Part shown: positions 18,815 through 28,588 of the stretch, piece after piece
How the letters are laid out: each line of letters starts with the position of its first letter
Numbering within the stretch: the stretch's first letter is position 1
Source of the DNA: Arenibacter amylolyticus
GTDB lineage: Bacteria > Bacteroidota > Bacteroidia > Flavobacteriales > Flavobacteriaceae
Reading direction: 5' to 3'
Assembly (NCBI RefSeq): GCF_002150785.1
Contig: NZ_MTAZ01000006.1
Span: forward strand, 1-64,000
Length of the DNA: 64,000 bases
Notes under the pieces: generated by a model
The model's input: only the letters and a program-made list of their open reading frames with translations
The model's database searches: none
Told to the model about the DNA's origin: nothing
Program-made: the position numbers and the translations under genes

Positions 18815-19976
18815 GTAATGTTTTTAATAAAACATCAAATTTTTCATTTGTTTTTTCGTGAGAAAATTCTTGGTTAAACAATTTGATTGAATTACTAGAA
18901 AATAAATCTATTTTGCTAGAAGAATTTTTTAAATCTAAGATGGCTTTTGCTAATTCTAAATAATCAAATGGACGAATAGAGATTCCATTATAGTTATTGA
19001 ATATCATGTCTCGCATTCCTCCATCAGAGGTAAATATAAAAGCTTTACCTTTTGCTAAAGCTTCAGTGGCAAACATGGACATACCTTCATATCGGGAAGG
19101 CATTAGGATAACATCTGAGCGGTCCAATTCTAGTTGTACTTTATCATTTGAGATAGATGTTAAAAGTTTTGTCTTTATATATTTTAATTTGGATAAATGT
19201 TTTTTAAATTCATTTGATAAATCACCATTACCAATAAAAGTACATTCTATATCAGCTAAATCACGTGGAGAGTAAATAGTTTCCAAATAGTAAAATGCTT
19301 GTAAAGTATCTTGAAATCCTTTTTGAAAATATCCTTGTTTGTCCATTCTTCCTAGTTGCATCAATTTCAACTTATTATTTCTTTTTGTTGAATTGTTGAC
19401 CTTAACTTTTGGGAGCGAATTTGGTATTATAAAGAATTTTATTTCGTTATCTTGTTTTAATGAGAAATAAGTCTTTAAATAATCTATATAATGGTAGGTT
19501 GTAACTGAAATGTTTTTTGTCTTTAGTAAGAGCTTCATTAAATCCCGTCTTAACTTCTCTCCTGTCCATATAGCCACTTCTGGAAGTGCTCCATGTATCC
19601 TAGTAACTGTAGGGGTGTACTTATACTTTTTGTGTAAAAAAAAGCTTAAATAACTCAATAATACGGACTCTACGAAAAACAATGAATTTTTCTCATCTAC
19701 ATTTAATTGTTTAATCCAAAATCTCAAGTATAGATTAATAATTATAGAACCTATATGTGGTCCTAAGTATTTTACTAACCTCTCACACCATATATACTTA
19801 TCGAAATAGATGTATCTGATTTTGGAATGAATTAATGGTGGATTGTCTTCAGGAGATATAACATATAGTTGTTCAATTCTTTCATTATCTAATATTGATA
19901 AACAAAAATTTTTGAAAGCAATTGAAAAACCTGTTTCCTTAGGTAAAAATGCAGGTACGAAATAAAATATTGTCAT
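18807..19976 (-). CDS. Glycosyltransferase family 4
   Basis: 389 aa with GT-B fold. N terminus MTIFYFVPAFLPKETGFSI; the C-terminal half has L-K-L-M-Q-L-G-R-M-D-K-Q-G-Y-F-Q-K-G and the donor-binding M-P-S-R-Y-E-G-M-S-M-F-A-T-E-A-L-A-K-G, where the E-x7-E pattern is kept. Together these place it in the GT1/GT4 superfamily, although the N-terminal half is divergent. The ATG immediately follows the glf stop codon with no gap, so the two are clearly co-transcribed. It may use UDP-Galf made by Glf, which is a guess from the neighbour only. Confidence 0.88.
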   Translation of the reverse strand: MTIFYFVPAFLPKETGFSIAFKNFCLSILDNERIEQLYVISPEDNPPLIHSKIRYIYFDKYIWCERLVKYLGPHIGSIIINLYLRFWIKQLNVDEKNSLFFVESVLLSYLSFFLHKKYKYTPTVTRIHGALPEVAIWTGEKLRRDLMKLLLKTKNISVTTYHYIDYLKTYFSLKQDNEIKFFIIPNSLPKVKVNNSTKRNNKLKLMQLGRMDKQGYFQKGFQDTLQAFYYLETIYSPRDLADIECTFIGNGDLSNEFKKHLSKLKYIKTKLLTSISNDKVQLELDRSDVILMPSRYEGMSMFATEALAKGKAFIFTSDGGMRDMIFNNYNGISIRPFDYLELAKAILDLKNSSSKIDLFSSNSIKLFNQEFSHEKTNEKFDVLLKTLHD

Positions 19977-21083
19977 TTATAATTTTTTTACGGTTTCTAA
20001 TGCTGCATCAATAACATTGTGCATATCATAGTATTTATAATCGGCTAGCCTACCACCAAAAATGTATTTAGATTGCTTGTTTGCCAAATTTTTATATTTC
20101 TCGTAGAGGGCTTGGTTCTTGTCGTCATTTATAGGATAATAAGGTTCATTGTCTTTTGAAAATTCATGTGGATATTCTCTAGTTATGATAGTGTTATCCT
20201 GAGTGCCGAATTCAAAATGTTTGTGTTCTATAATCCTAGTAAATGGAACTTTCTTATCAGTGTAATTTATCACAGCATTCCCCTGATAATTGGGTGTGTT
20301 AAGCTGTTCATGTTCAAAATGCAAACTTCTATATTCTAATTTCCCAAATTGATAATTAAAGAACTCATCAATTTTACCTGTAAAAACAGTCTTTTCAGCT
20401 AAGGCATCTAATTCTTCTTTTTCCTTAAAATAATTCACCCCAGTTCTCACTTCTACCCCTTCTAGCATACCCTCTATTAATTTGTTATACCCGCCAATAG
20501 GTATACCTTGGTAAGTATCATTGAAATAATTATTATCAAAATTAAAACGAAACGGAAGCCTCCTAATTATAAAAGCAGGGATTTCGGTAGCTGGCCTACC
20601 CCATTGTTTTTCAGTGTATCCTTTAATAAGCTTTTCATAGATATCTTTTCCTCCTAATACCAAAGCCTGCTCTTCTAAATTTTTAGGTTCTTTGATATAC
20701 GAATAGGCTGCCCTTTGCTCATCAATTTTGGCCTTTGCTTCTTCTGGAGTTTTAACGCCCCACAACTGATAAAAAGTGTTCATATTAAAAGGTAAATTGT
20801 ACAATTTGCCTTCAAATTCTGCAATGGGAGAATTCGTGTACCGGTTAAATTCTACAAAAGAATTTACATAATCCCATATCTCTTTATTGCTTGTATGGAA
20901 TATATGGGCGCCGTATTTATGTACATTAATTCCATTTATTTCCTCACAATAAATATTTCCACCTTTGTGTTCTCGTTTATCTATAACCAAACATTTTTTC
21001 CCTTTTTTGGTCATCTCGTGTGCAAACACACTTCCAAAAAGTCCTGCGCCAACTATTAAATAATCATATTTCTTTTCTTCCAT
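19977..21083 (-). CDS. glf: UDP-galactopyranose mutase
   Basis: 368 aa, normal length. It interconverts UDP-galactopyranose and UDP-galactofuranose with reduced FAD. Visible: FAD-binding Y-L-I-V-G-A-G-L-F-G near residues 8-17, D-K-R-E-H-K-G-G-N-I-Y, H-K-Y-G-A-H-I-F-H-T, K-G-Y-T-E-K-Q-W-G-R, F-N-Y-Q-F-G-K-L-E-Y-R-S-L and the end F-G-G-R-L-A-D-Y-K-Y-Y-D-M-H. It shows that the polysaccharide contains galactofuranose. Its start overlaps the flippase end by 28 bp. No UDP-glucose 4-epimerase (GalE) gene is obvious in the window, so UDP-Gal must come from elsewhere. Confidence 0.96.
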   Translation of the reverse strand: MEEKKYDYLIVGAGLFGSVFAHEMTKKGKKCLVIDKREHKGGNIYCEEINGINVHKYGAHIFHTSNKEIWDYVNSFVEFNRYTNSPIAEFEGKLYNLPFNMNTFYQLWGVKTPEEAKAKIDEQRAAYSYIKEPKNLEEQALVLGGKDIYEKLIKGYTEKQWGRPATEIPAFIIRRLPFRFNFDNNYFNDTYQGIPIGGYNKLIEGMLEGVEVRTGVNYFKEKEELDALAEKTVFTGKIDEFFNYQFGKLEYRSLHFEHEQLNTPNYQGNAVINYTDKKVPFTRIIEHKHFEFGTQDNTIITREYPHEFSKDNEPYYPINDDKNQALYEKYKNLANKQSKYIFGGRLADYKYYDMHNVIDAALETVKKL

Positions 21084-22327
21084 AAATTATACTTTAAAAC
21101 GTGATGAAACATATATAAGGTCACATACAACTCCGTTAATACTGTTATTGTTGATATCAGCTCTATAGACATATCTATGAATGTCCATGTTACTCCTACT
21201 AAGAGTAAATACACTAATCCAGACATCAAAATTACCTTACTAAACGCTTTGTTGTAGCCGAATGGGATAAGCAATTGTACACCAAAAACATTGCTCATAG
21301 CCACAATTGGTGCCGTTAATCCCAAGATAATAACTATCGGGATGGCGGGAGTCATATCAATTCCTCCTAACAATAGCACCAAGGGTTTAACAAATATCAA
21401 CATAATTAAGAACAAAGTTACATTGAACAATACAGATATCTTGAACACCCGTCTAACGAATAAAACATCTTTATCTTTACTTATTTTGGGAAATAATGCT
21501 TGACCCAAAATTCCCTGCGGGGTCTTTAAAACGGTAACCATTTTTTCCGCGAGATCATAATAGGCTACTTCTTGTAATCCTAACAAACTCCCGATAATTA
21601 CCTTATTACTGTTTACATAAATTTTAATGGAGACTTGAGATACAAAAATTGGTGCTGATTCTTTTAAATAATAGGATAGGGTTTTTAATTTCGGAAATTT
21701 AAATTTTATTTGATGTTTGAAAAATACAATATATAAAGAAATTACACCTGATATTAATGCTCCGATACCGTTAATAATAGGATAAAAAAGGAAGTCGTTT
21801 TCATTTTGTATGAGAATAAAAATAAGTGCCACAAATATTAATCTACTCAACAATGTAATGAAAGTAATAAACTTCATTTTTTCTATTCCTTGAAAATACC
21901 ACAAAGGGAAAATCCATTCGTACCAACAGATCCAAAAGGTTAAATAAAACAATGAATTATATCCTTTGGCTATTTCTGTCAATTCCGCCGCTATTAATAG
22001 CACAATAAAAGATGCAATTAGCAATACGCCTTTTATTATGTAAATACTACTTACAATTTCAGAAAGTTTTTCTTTATCATCCCTATGAACACTCACTTCT
22101 TTGGTGGCAGACATATTGAATCCAAAACTCACTAAAATCATGAAATAACTAATTATTGCTTGAGCAAAAATCACCAAACCGTAGGCTTCTTTTCCAAGAA
22201 CCCTAATCAGATACGGGTATGTTAATAATGGTAAGGCAAGATTGAAAACTTGCATGGCGGAAAGATAGGAGAAATTGGATAAGACCGACTTATTGGCCTT
22301 AAGAATTTTCTTTACTTTTTCAATCAT
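21056..22327 (-). CDS. Wzx-type oligosaccharide flippase (MOP superfamily)
   Basis: 423 aa with about twelve membrane segments. It opens with N-F-S-Y-L-S-A-M-Q-V-F-N-L-A-L-P-L-L-T-Y-P-Y-L, the usual signature of the polysaccharide transporter family, then G-K-E-A-Y-G-L-V-I-F-A-Q, and ends in a short basic tail. Wzx proteins flip undecaprenyl-PP-linked repeat units across the inner membrane before polymerisation. Together with the two Wzy-like proteins and a Wzz-like protein it supports a Wzx/Wzy route. Its end overlaps the glf start. Confidence 0.93.
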   Translation of the reverse strand: MIEKVKKILKANKSVLSNFSYLSAMQVFNLALPLLTYPYLIRVLGKEAYGLVIFAQAIISYFMILVSFGFNMSATKEVSVHRDDKEKLSEIVSSIYIIKGVLLIASFIVLLIAAELTEIAKGYNSLFYLTFWICWYEWIFPLWYFQGIEKMKFITFITLLSRLIFVALIFILIQNENDFLFYPIINGIGALISGVISLYIVFFKHQIKFKFPKLKTLSYYLKESAPIFVSQVSIKIYVNSNKVIIGSLLGLQEVAYYDLAEKMVTVLKTPQGILGQALFPKISKDKDVLFVRRVFKISVLFNVTLFLIMLIFVKPLVLLLGGIDMTPAIPIVIILGLTAPIVAMSNVFGVQLLIPFGYNKAFSKVILMSGLVYLLLVGVTWTFIDMSIELISTITVLTELYVTLYMFHHVLKYNLWKKRNMII

Positions 22328-22382
22328 AGAAATATTAATATTGCCACTTATGGTAAATATTTAAGTCAATCTTCTTATGGAG

Positions 22383-23399
22383 TTATTGGCAGTTGTAATA
22401 TTCCTTATACCAAGTGACAAAATAATTTAATCCAGATTTTAAATCTAATTTTGGTTTATATCCTATTTTGCCTTCTAATTTAGTGGTATCGGCGTATGTA
22501 ACCTTTACATCCCCTGGTTGCATTGGCAACATTTCCTTCAACGCCACTAACCCCAATGCTTTTTCCATACACTCTATAAATTCCATTAAATCTATAGGGG
22601 TTGAGTTTCCAATATTAAATACATCGTAAGGTGGTTTCTTATCATTATTGTATCCTACGGCTTTAACAATTCCTTCGACGATATCGTCAATATATGTAAA
22701 ATCTCGACGCATTTCACCTTTGTTAAAAACCTTAATAGCTCTACCGTTAACAATAGCATCAGCAAAGAGCATTGGTGCCATATCCGGTCTTCCCCAAGGA
22801 CCGTATACTGTGAAAAAGCGTAAGCCGGTAGTTTGTATATTGTATAAATGGCTATATGTAAAAGCCATTAATTCATTACTCTTTTTTGTAGCCGCATACA
22901 AGCTTACTGGGTGGTCTACATTATCTTCTTCCGAAAAAGGAATCTTTTTATTGTGTCCATAGACAGATGAACTAGAGGCATAAACCAAATGTTTTATTTG
23001 ATTATGCCTACAGCATTCCAGGATATTTAAAAATCCTATTAAATTGGATTGAACATAAGAATGTGGATTTTCGATGGAATAACGTACTCCTGCTTGAGCA
23101 GCGAGATTTATTACATGAGTGAATTTCTCCCCTACGAATAATTTATTTAATGATTGGTAGTCTGTAATATCAATTTTCGCAAACTTATAGGACTCATATT
23201 TTTCACTTTTCACTAATAACCCTTCTATTATCAATTCCTTTTGTATCCCAGATTCTTTTAATCTTGCATATTTAAGATTTACATCGTAATAGTCGTTAAT
23301 GTTATCTATTCCAACCACCTCTATTCCCTGCTTGGAATAGGCTTCAGCTACATAATACCCTATAAATCCGGCGGCTCCTGTTACTAATATTTTTTGCAT
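22383..23399 (-). CDS. UDP-glucuronate 4-epimerase (SDR family)
   Basis: 338 aa. Visible: Rossmann motif GAAGFIGYY (8-16), D-N-I-N-D-Y-Y-D-V-N-L-K, A-A-Q-A-G-V-R-Y-S-I-E-N-P, Y-A-S-S-S-S-V-Y-G, catalytic Y-A-A-T-K-K-S and F-F-T-V-Y-G-P-W-G-R-P-D-M-A. These features match UDP-glucuronate 4-epimerases (CapI/WbnF-type), which make UDP-galacturonate. Substrate UDP-GlcA comes from the dehydrogenase two genes upstream. The neighbour upstream ends 3 bp away. A related role on another UDP-sugar cannot be excluded. Confidence 0.9.
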   Translation of the reverse strand: MQKILVTGAAGFIGYYVAEAYSKQGIEVVGIDNINDYYDVNLKYARLKESGIQKELIIEGLLVKSEKYESYKFAKIDITDYQSLNKLFVGEKFTHVINLAAQAGVRYSIENPHSYVQSNLIGFLNILECCRHNQIKHLVYASSSSVYGHNKKIPFSEEDNVDHPVSLYAATKKSNELMAFTYSHLYNIQTTGLRFFTVYGPWGRPDMAPMLFADAIVNGRAIKVFNKGEMRRDFTYIDDIVEGIVKAVGYNNDKKPPYDVFNIGNSTPIDLMEFIECMEKALGLVALKEMLPMQPGDVKVTYADTTKLEGKIGYKPKLDLKSGLNYFVTWYKEYYNCQ

Positions 23400-23402
23400 G
23401 GA

Positions 23403-24398
23403 CTAATCTCTATTTCTTTGATACACCTCCTTTACTTTCTGAGATGCTCCTTTAGGCAATAACAATATAGTGTCATGGGTTTCAACTAAAATAAGATTGT
23501 CAAGATCGATTCCTACCACTTTTTTTGTGCTGATGGCATGGCTATTTTGTACGTTGACTCCCTCTATTTTTTGAATAGCAGAACAATTATCTTCATCCTG
23601 ATTTGTTAAATAATCCACTAGGGAGTCAAAGGTGCCCAGATCATTCCACTGAAAATTAGACGGAACCGTTTTAATTTTTTTACTCTTTTCAAAAACTGCA
23701 TAATCTACGCTTTCCTCGGGTATAGCTTCCATAGTACTTACCGTTACTCCCTTATTGTAGGCTTCCAAGGATTTTTGATAGATTTCTAGGCTATATTTTT
23801 TTATTTCCTTTAAGAAAACACCTGCTTTAAAACAGAACATACCACTATTCCAATAGAAGTTCCCGCTTTCTACAAAAGCCTTTGCTGTTTTGGCATCTGG
23901 CTTTTCACGGAAACTAAGTACATCTTCATCCTTAAATTCTATATAACCATAGCCTGTTTCGGGATATTCTGGTTTAATGGAAAAAGTGACTAGATAGTTT
24001 TCTTTTGCCAAGGCAATAGCACGCTTTACGCATTGCTCATAGATTTCTTGGTTAGCCGTCATATGGTCGCTAGGAGTAACAAATAGAATATCGTCTTCCT
24101 CTACTGCTAAAGCTGCCAAAGTAATGGCGGGAGCTGTATTTCGTGGTAAAGGTTCCAATACTTTTTCATCAAAGTTTTTTTGTAACTCTTGAATTTGCTC
24201 CAAGGCCATCTTATAATGGTTTTCATTGGTAAGAATCATACAAGCATCCACTAACGAATCATTTCTCAATATAGTATGTTGAAATAATGATTTCCCTTCA
24301 AATAATTTTAAAAATTGTTTGGGATGTTCTGGTCTCGAAAGAGGCCATAATCGCGTTCCAAACCCACCACTTAATATCACATTAACAATCTTTCCCAT
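23403..24398 (-). CDS. manC: Mannose-1-phosphate guanylyltransferase
   Basis: 331 aa. It forms GDP-mannose from GTP and mannose-1-phosphate. Visible: L-S-G-G-F-G-T-R-L-W-P-L-S-R-P (9-23), K-Q-F-L-K-L, E-P-L-P-R-N-T-A-P-A-I, F-V-T-P-S-D-H, E-T-G-Y-G-Y-I, F-R-E-K-P and Y-W-N-S-G-M-F. It has the short form without the C-terminal phosphomannose isomerase cupin domain seen in E. coli-type bifunctional enzymes. No phosphomannomutase, Gmd or Fcl gene lies nearby, so GDP-mannose itself is the likely local product and its precursor is supplied elsewhere. Confidence 0.93.
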   Translation of the reverse strand: MGKIVNVILSGGFGTRLWPLSRPEHPKQFLKLFEGKSLFQHTILRNDSLVDACMILTNENHYKMALEQIQELQKNFDEKVLEPLPRNTAPAITLAALAVEEDDILFVTPSDHMTANQEIYEQCVKRAIALAKENYLVTFSIKPEYPETGYGYIEFKDEDVLSFREKPDAKTAKAFVESGNFYWNSGMFCFKAGVFLKEIKKYSLEIYQKSLEAYNKGVTVSTMEAIPEESVDYAVFEKSKKIKTVPSNFQWNDLGTFDSLVDYLTNQDEDNCSAIQKIEGVNVQNSHAISTKKVVGIDLDNLILVETHDTILLLPKGASQKVKEVYQRNRD

Positions 24399-24415
24399 GC
24401 TTATTTTTATTAATT

Positions 24416-25810
24416 TTAATTACCGCTTCCTATTTTGTAATAAATAAAACCGATTTCGTTTAAGGTTTTTGCGTCTAAGACCCCCCTTCCATCGAACACA
24501 AAAGCAGGTTTCTGCATATTATTGTAAATTTCTTGCCAGTCGTAATTCGCAAACTCCTCCCATTCTGTTAGTATAGCAACGGCATGTGCGTCTTTAAGGG
24601 CTTTGTAGGGTCCTGTTTGAGAATTTAAGTACTTTGTATTTTCTTCTTCAGAACGTGTATTCAAGGAGTTAAGGTCAGTTTTCATTTGTGTGGCAGTTAC
24701 CTTAGGATCGTATACATGTATTTCAGCTTGTTCCTCAATCAATTGATCTGCCACATAAATAGCAGCGGATTCTCGAGTATCATTGGTGTCCTTTTTAAAT
24801 GCCCATCCCAAGAATGCAATTTTTTTGCCGGATACGGTGTTGTAAAGGGTACTTACAATTTTTTCGCCAAACCTTCTCTTTTGATGGTCGTTCATGATGA
24901 TTACCTGTTCCCAGTAATCGGCTACTTCATGTAAGCCATAGGACTTGGCGATGTAGACTAGGTTGAGGATGTCTTTTTGAAAACAAGAGCCTCCAAAGCC
25001 TACAGAGGCATTTAAGAACTTAGGGCCAATTCTACTGTCCATTCCAATAGCCCTAGACACTTCACTTACTTCAGAGCCTGTTACTTCGCATAGCTCAGAA
25101 ATGGCATTGATAGAAGAAACTCGTTGTGCTAAAAAGGCATTTGCTACCAATTTTGACAATTCAGAAGACCAAACGTTGGTGGTGAGTATTTTTTCTCTAG
25201 GTATCCATGAAGCGTAGATATCAACCAAGGCCTTAATAGCCTCTATTCCTTCTGTGCTATCTTCTCCACCAATCAACACACGGTCTGAGTATAGTAGGTC
25301 TTGTACCGCAGTTCCTTCGGCTAAAAATTCTGGGTTGGATAGTATTTGAAAGTTAACCCCATTGCCGGTATGGTCTAAAATGTCCTTAATGGCTTGTGCC
25401 GTCCTCACAGGTAAGGTGGATTTTTCGACCACTATTTTATCACTCGTAGCAATTTTTGCGATCTGGCGGGCACATAGCTCAACATACTTAAGGTCTGCAG
25501 CCATTCCTTTTCCTTTCCCATACGTCTTGGTAGGTGTATTTACGGAAATAAAGATTATTTCAGCTTCCTTTATTGCCTTATCAACTTCTGTAGAAAAGAA
25601 GAGATTTCTTCCACGGGCTTCTTTTACCACTTCAGCTAGGCCAGGCTCGTAAATAGGTAGGTTATCTAGATTTTTGTCATTCCAATCCGAAATTCGTTGC
25701 TCATTAATATCAACAACGGTTACCTTAATATTTGGATTCTTTAGGGCTATTACCGCCATGGTAGGACCGCCAACATAACCGGCGCCTATGCAACATATAT
25801 TCTTTATCAC
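24416..25810 (-). CDS. ugd: UDP-glucose 6-dehydrogenase
   Basis: 464 aa, GTG start. It oxidises UDP-glucose to UDP-glucuronate in two NAD-dependent steps. Visible: NAD motif I-G-A-G-Y-V-G-G-P (8-16), V-N-T-P-T near residue 91, [28 protein letters not shown] and the catalytic cysteine C276 in F-G-G-S-C-F-Q-K-D. The length and the [10 protein letters not shown] segment match the long, animal/plant-like class of UGDH. It feeds the UDP-GlcA epimerase and the UDP-xylose synthase of the same locus. Confidence 0.95.
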   Translation of the reverse strand: MIKNICCIGAGYVGGPTMAVIALKNPNIKVTVVDINEQRISDWNDKNLDNLPIYEPGLAEVVKEARGRNLFFSTEVDKAIKEAEIIFISVNTPTKTYGKGKGMAADLKYVELCARQIAKIATSDKIVVEKSTLPVRTAQAIKDILDHTGNGVNFQILSNPEFLAEGTAVQDLLYSDRVLIGGEDSTEGIEAIKALVDIYASWIPREKILTTNVWSSELSKLVANAFLAQRVSSINAISELCEVTGSEVSEVSRAIGMDSRIGPKFLNASVGFGGSCFQKDILNLVYIAKSYGLHEVADYWEQVIIMNDHQKRRFGEKIVSTLYNTVSGKKIAFLGWAFKKDTNDTRESAAIYVADQLIEEQAEIHVYDPKVTATQMKTDLNSLNTRSEEENTKYLNSQTGPYKALKDAHAVAILTEWEEFANYDWQEIYNNMQKPAFVFDGRGVLDAKTLNEIGFIYYKIGSGN

Positions 25811-26030
25811 TACCTATTTCTTTTATTCTATATTAATTTTTCGATTATATATTCATTGATGGGATTAAACTCCACCGTAAAAAAATAACCGATCGGCAAA
25901 ACTACGATTTTTAATACACTTAATTCCAGTTAATAAGTTTTTAAGCGCTTTATACCATAAAACCAGTGGCTGAATTTCGTTCGTAAACCGATAGTTTACT
26001 GGCAGGTGAAAGATTGTGTTACACCTGTAC

Positions 26031-26825
26031 CTACAGCATCACACTATATCTTGGCCTTTTAGCAAGAGTTTGATAACTGTTGTCTCTAATGATATTTGTG
26101 TTCTCTTTAAGGTTGTATTCCTCTAAGATGCTTATTGCAAAATCGTACCAACTCATCGCTTTCCCATCGGTGAAATGGTGAAGCCCATAGGCATGGTTAT
26201 CAGTCGTGATAAGGTTCACAAGAAACTTTGCCAAGTTTTCCGAATTGGTGGGGCAGCCGATTTCTCGGTCCGTGATTCGAAGTGTTTCTCCTTTCTTCGC
26301 TTTTTCCAAAATTGTCTTATAAAAGTTCTTTCCGTGAATTTTGTGGTATAACCAAGAGGTACGAACAATAAAATGGTTGCGCCAAGTTCGCTGAAGAATT
26401 TGCTCTCCTGCTAATTTAGATTTCCCATACTGGTTAATGGGATTGGTGGAGTCGTGTATGGTATATGGGGAGTCTTTCTCCCCATCAAAAACATAATCCG
26501 TGGAAATATGAATTAGGATTACTTGATTTTCCTTACAAGCCAGGGATAGGTTCTTTACTCCTTCTGCATTGACCTTAAAGGCTATTTCCGGAGTCTTCTC
26601 TGCCTGTTCTACATTGGTATAAGCCGCGCAATTAATGCAATAGTCGAATTTCCCCGTTTGGAAGTATTGGTTTACCATCTCAAGATTAGTGATATTCAAC
26701 TCCTTGGAATCTGCAAAAACAAATTCTAGGTTGCTATTTTGGTCCGAGATGTCTTGTATGCTGAGACCCAATTGTCCGTTGGCTCCAGTAACTAGGACCC
26801 GTTTTATATCTTGAGATCTTTCCAT
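26031..26825 (-). CDS. rfbD: dTDP-4-dehydrorhamnose reductase, C-terminally shortened
   Basis: 264 aa. It reduces dTDP-4-keto-L-rhamnose to dTDP-L-rhamnose. Visible: V-T-G-A-N-G-Q-L-G (13-21), C-A-A-Y-T-N-V-E-Q-A-E, S-T-D-Y-V-F-D-G, Y-G-K-S-K-L-A-G-E-Q (catalytic Tyr/Lys) and T-S-W-L-Y. The frame ends right after R-P-R-Y-S-V, where relatives usually go on for about 20 residues. Beyond the stop another frame stays open for about 55 codons and reads LVLWYKALKNLLTGIK near 25919-25966, reminiscent of the usual C-terminal helix. So the gene may carry a recent frameshift; the enzyme core is intact. Its start overlaps rfbC by 22 bp. Confidence 0.9.
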   Translation of the reverse strand: MERSQDIKRVLVTGANGQLGLSIQDISDQNSNLEFVFADSKELNITNLEMVNQYFQTGKFDYCINCAAYTNVEQAEKTPEIAFKVNAEGVKNLSLACKENQVILIHISTDYVFDGEKDSPYTIHDSTNPINQYGKSKLAGEQILQRTWRNHFIVRTSWLYHKIHGKNFYKTILEKAKKGETLRITDREIGCPTNSENLAKFLVNLITTDNHAYGLHHFTDGKAMSWYDFAISILEEYNLKENTNIIRDNSYQTLAKRPRYSVML

Positions 26826-27349
26826 AAGGGGAGTTCTAAATCTTTTTCGGAGATTACCAATTGGTTTACTGGGACTTCCCAGTCTATATTTAAATCCGGG
26901 TCGTTATATCGTATACCTGCTTCCGATTCTTTGTTGTAAAATGCGTCACACTTATAGGCAAAAATTACCTGGTCCGTTAAAGCTAAAAATCCGTGAGCCA
27001 TACCCTTTGGTACAAAAATGCCTTTCCGGTTTTCTGCAGAAATATTAAGTTTAAAGTGTTGCCCATAGGTAGCACTCCCTTCGCGTAGGTCTACCACCAC
27101 ATCTAAAACCTCGCCCTGTAGTACCTGCACCAATTTAGCCTGTGCATACTCGCCTGTTTGAAAATGGAGTCCCCGTAAGACCCCTTTTCTTGAAACTGAG
27201 ATATTGTCTTGAACGAAATCTACAGAATAGCCAGTAGCTTCCTCGAAATTCTTTTTGTGATAGGATTCAAAAAATAGGCCTCTATGGTCCTTATGGATTT
27301 GAGGCTCTAAAATAAAGCAGCCATTTAATGGGGATTCTGTGATTGTCAA
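26804..27349 (-). CDS. rfbC: dTDP-4-dehydrorhamnose 3,5-epimerase
   Basis: 181 aa, standard length. Cupin-fold epimerase of the dTDP-L-rhamnose pathway. Visible: N-terminal L-N-G-C-F-I-L-E-P, D-H-R-G-L-F-F-E-S-Y, F-V-Q-D-N-I-S-V-S-R-K-G-V-L-R-G-L-H-F-Q (catalytic His), V-D-L-R-E-G-S-A-T-Y-G and P-K-G-M-A-H-G-F. The start codon is TTG, at the point where the family N terminus normally begins; no ATG is in frame near it. It overlaps rfbD by 22 bp. A repeat-rich 375-bp gap separates it from rfbA. Confidence 0.95.
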   Translation of the reverse strand: MTITESPLNGCFILEPQIHKDHRGLFFESYHKKNFEEATGYSVDFVQDNISVSRKGVLRGLHFQTGEYAQAKLVQVLQGEVLDVVVDLREGSATYGQHFKLNISAENRKGIFVPKGMAHGFLALTDQVIFAYKCDAFYNKESEAGIRYNDPDLNIDWEVPVNQLVISEKDLELPLWKDLKI

Positions 27350-27724
27350 TGTGTGTGTTGTTATCTAGTTATGCTGTTATGGAGTTATGTTGTGATAATG
27401 TTTTCAAGTAAATTACTGTTTTTCAATAAGGGACTTTTTACTTCCTTTTACATCCCCCTTAATCCCCCTTCGAAGGGGGAATTGGTTTTAATAATGTTTT
27501 GAGCTTCATAATAGCATCATTTCATCACTTCGTAACATGTGTTGTGCTGTTATCGAGTTCAATATAGCATCACTTAGATGTCATTCAAATTTGAAATCTT
27601 AGTGATTGTCACAATTTACTCCCCCTTTGAAGGGGGCAGGGGGATGTTATCCCTGGCATTATTATTAGTTAGCTATCCTATTTCATCTTCTTCATAACAA
27701 CGTCAATTTCATCGTAACATCCTC
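27350..27724. repeat. Repeat-filled gap between rfbA and rfbC
   Basis: No gene. It contains words of the ataac / gttat type (gttatctagttatgctgttatgg and similar) and two palindromes: tccccctt-cg-aaggggga at 27463-27480 and ccccctttgaaggggg at 27619-27636. Both types recur elsewhere in the window. Confidence 0.65.
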
Positions 27725-28588
27725 TCACTCTTTAATAAGCTCCAATAAGTGCTTCCCGTATCCGCTTTTTAAAAGGGGTTGTGCCAACTTTTCTAATTCT
27801 TCCTTGGAAATATATCCCATGGTATAGGCAACCTCTTCTAGGGCACCTATTTTAAGTCCTTGTCGCTCTTCTATTACCTCTACAAACTGACTTGCCTGCA
27901 TTAATGAGGCAAAGGTACCCGTATCTAACCAAGCGGTTCCGCGATCCAAAATACTGACTTGCAATTTACCTTTTTCTAAATAGGCTTTATTGATATCGGT
28001 TATCTCCAACTCTCCTCTTTTACTGGGTGTAACATTCTTTGCGATGTTTACCACCTCATTATCGTAGAAGTAAATTCCTGGAACGGCATAGTTGGATTTA
28101 GGGTTCTCTGGTTTTTCCTCTATACTAATGGCCCGTCCTTCGACGTCAAATTCTACTACCCCATAACGTTGTGGGTCTTGTACATGGTAGCCATAAATAA
28201 TTCCGCCATCGGGATCATTGTTGGCCTGTAATAGTTGGGCCAATCCCGAGCCATAAAAGATATTGTCCCCTAATATCAACGCCACCTTGTCCTTCCCTAT
28301 AAATTCTTCTCCAATGATAAAGGCCTCCGCTAAACCGTTGGGATTGTCTTGGGTAGCATATCTAAAGTCACAGCCTAATTGCGATCCGTCACCCAACAAA
28401 TTTTGAAAGAGTGCCTTGTCCTGCGGGGTGGTGATTATGAGAATCTCCCTGATTCCCGCCGACATAAGCGTAGACAAGGGGTAGTAAATCATGGGCTTAT
28501 CATAAATGGGCATCAGTTGCTTGCTCACCGCCATGGTAATGGGGTATAGCCTAGTTCCTGAGCCTCCTGCAAGTACGATTCCTTTCAT
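27725..28588 (-). CDS. rfbA: Glucose-1-phosphate thymidylyltransferase
   Basis: 287 aa, normal length. It makes dTDP-glucose from dTTP and glucose-1-phosphate, the first step to dTDP-rhamnose. Visible: [18 protein letters not shown] (1-18), [44 protein letters not shown] and W-L-D-T-G-T-F. Part of the split rfbB-A-C-D set; the members are separated by repeat-filled gaps rather than packed. Confidence 0.96.
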   Translation of the reverse strand: MKGIVLAGGSGTRLYPITMAVSKQLMPIYDKPMIYYPLSTLMSAGIREILIITTPQDKALFQNLLGDGSQLGCDFRYATQDNPNGLAEAFIIGEEFIGKDKVALILGDNIFYGSGLAQLLQANNDPDGGIIYGYHVQDPQRYGVVEFDVEGRAISIEEKPENPKSNYAVPGIYFYDNEVVNIAKNVTPSKRGELEITDINKAYLEKGKLQVSILDRGTAWLDTGTFASLMQASQFVEVIEERQGLKIGALEEVAYTMGYISKEELEKLAQPLLKSGYGKHLLELIKE

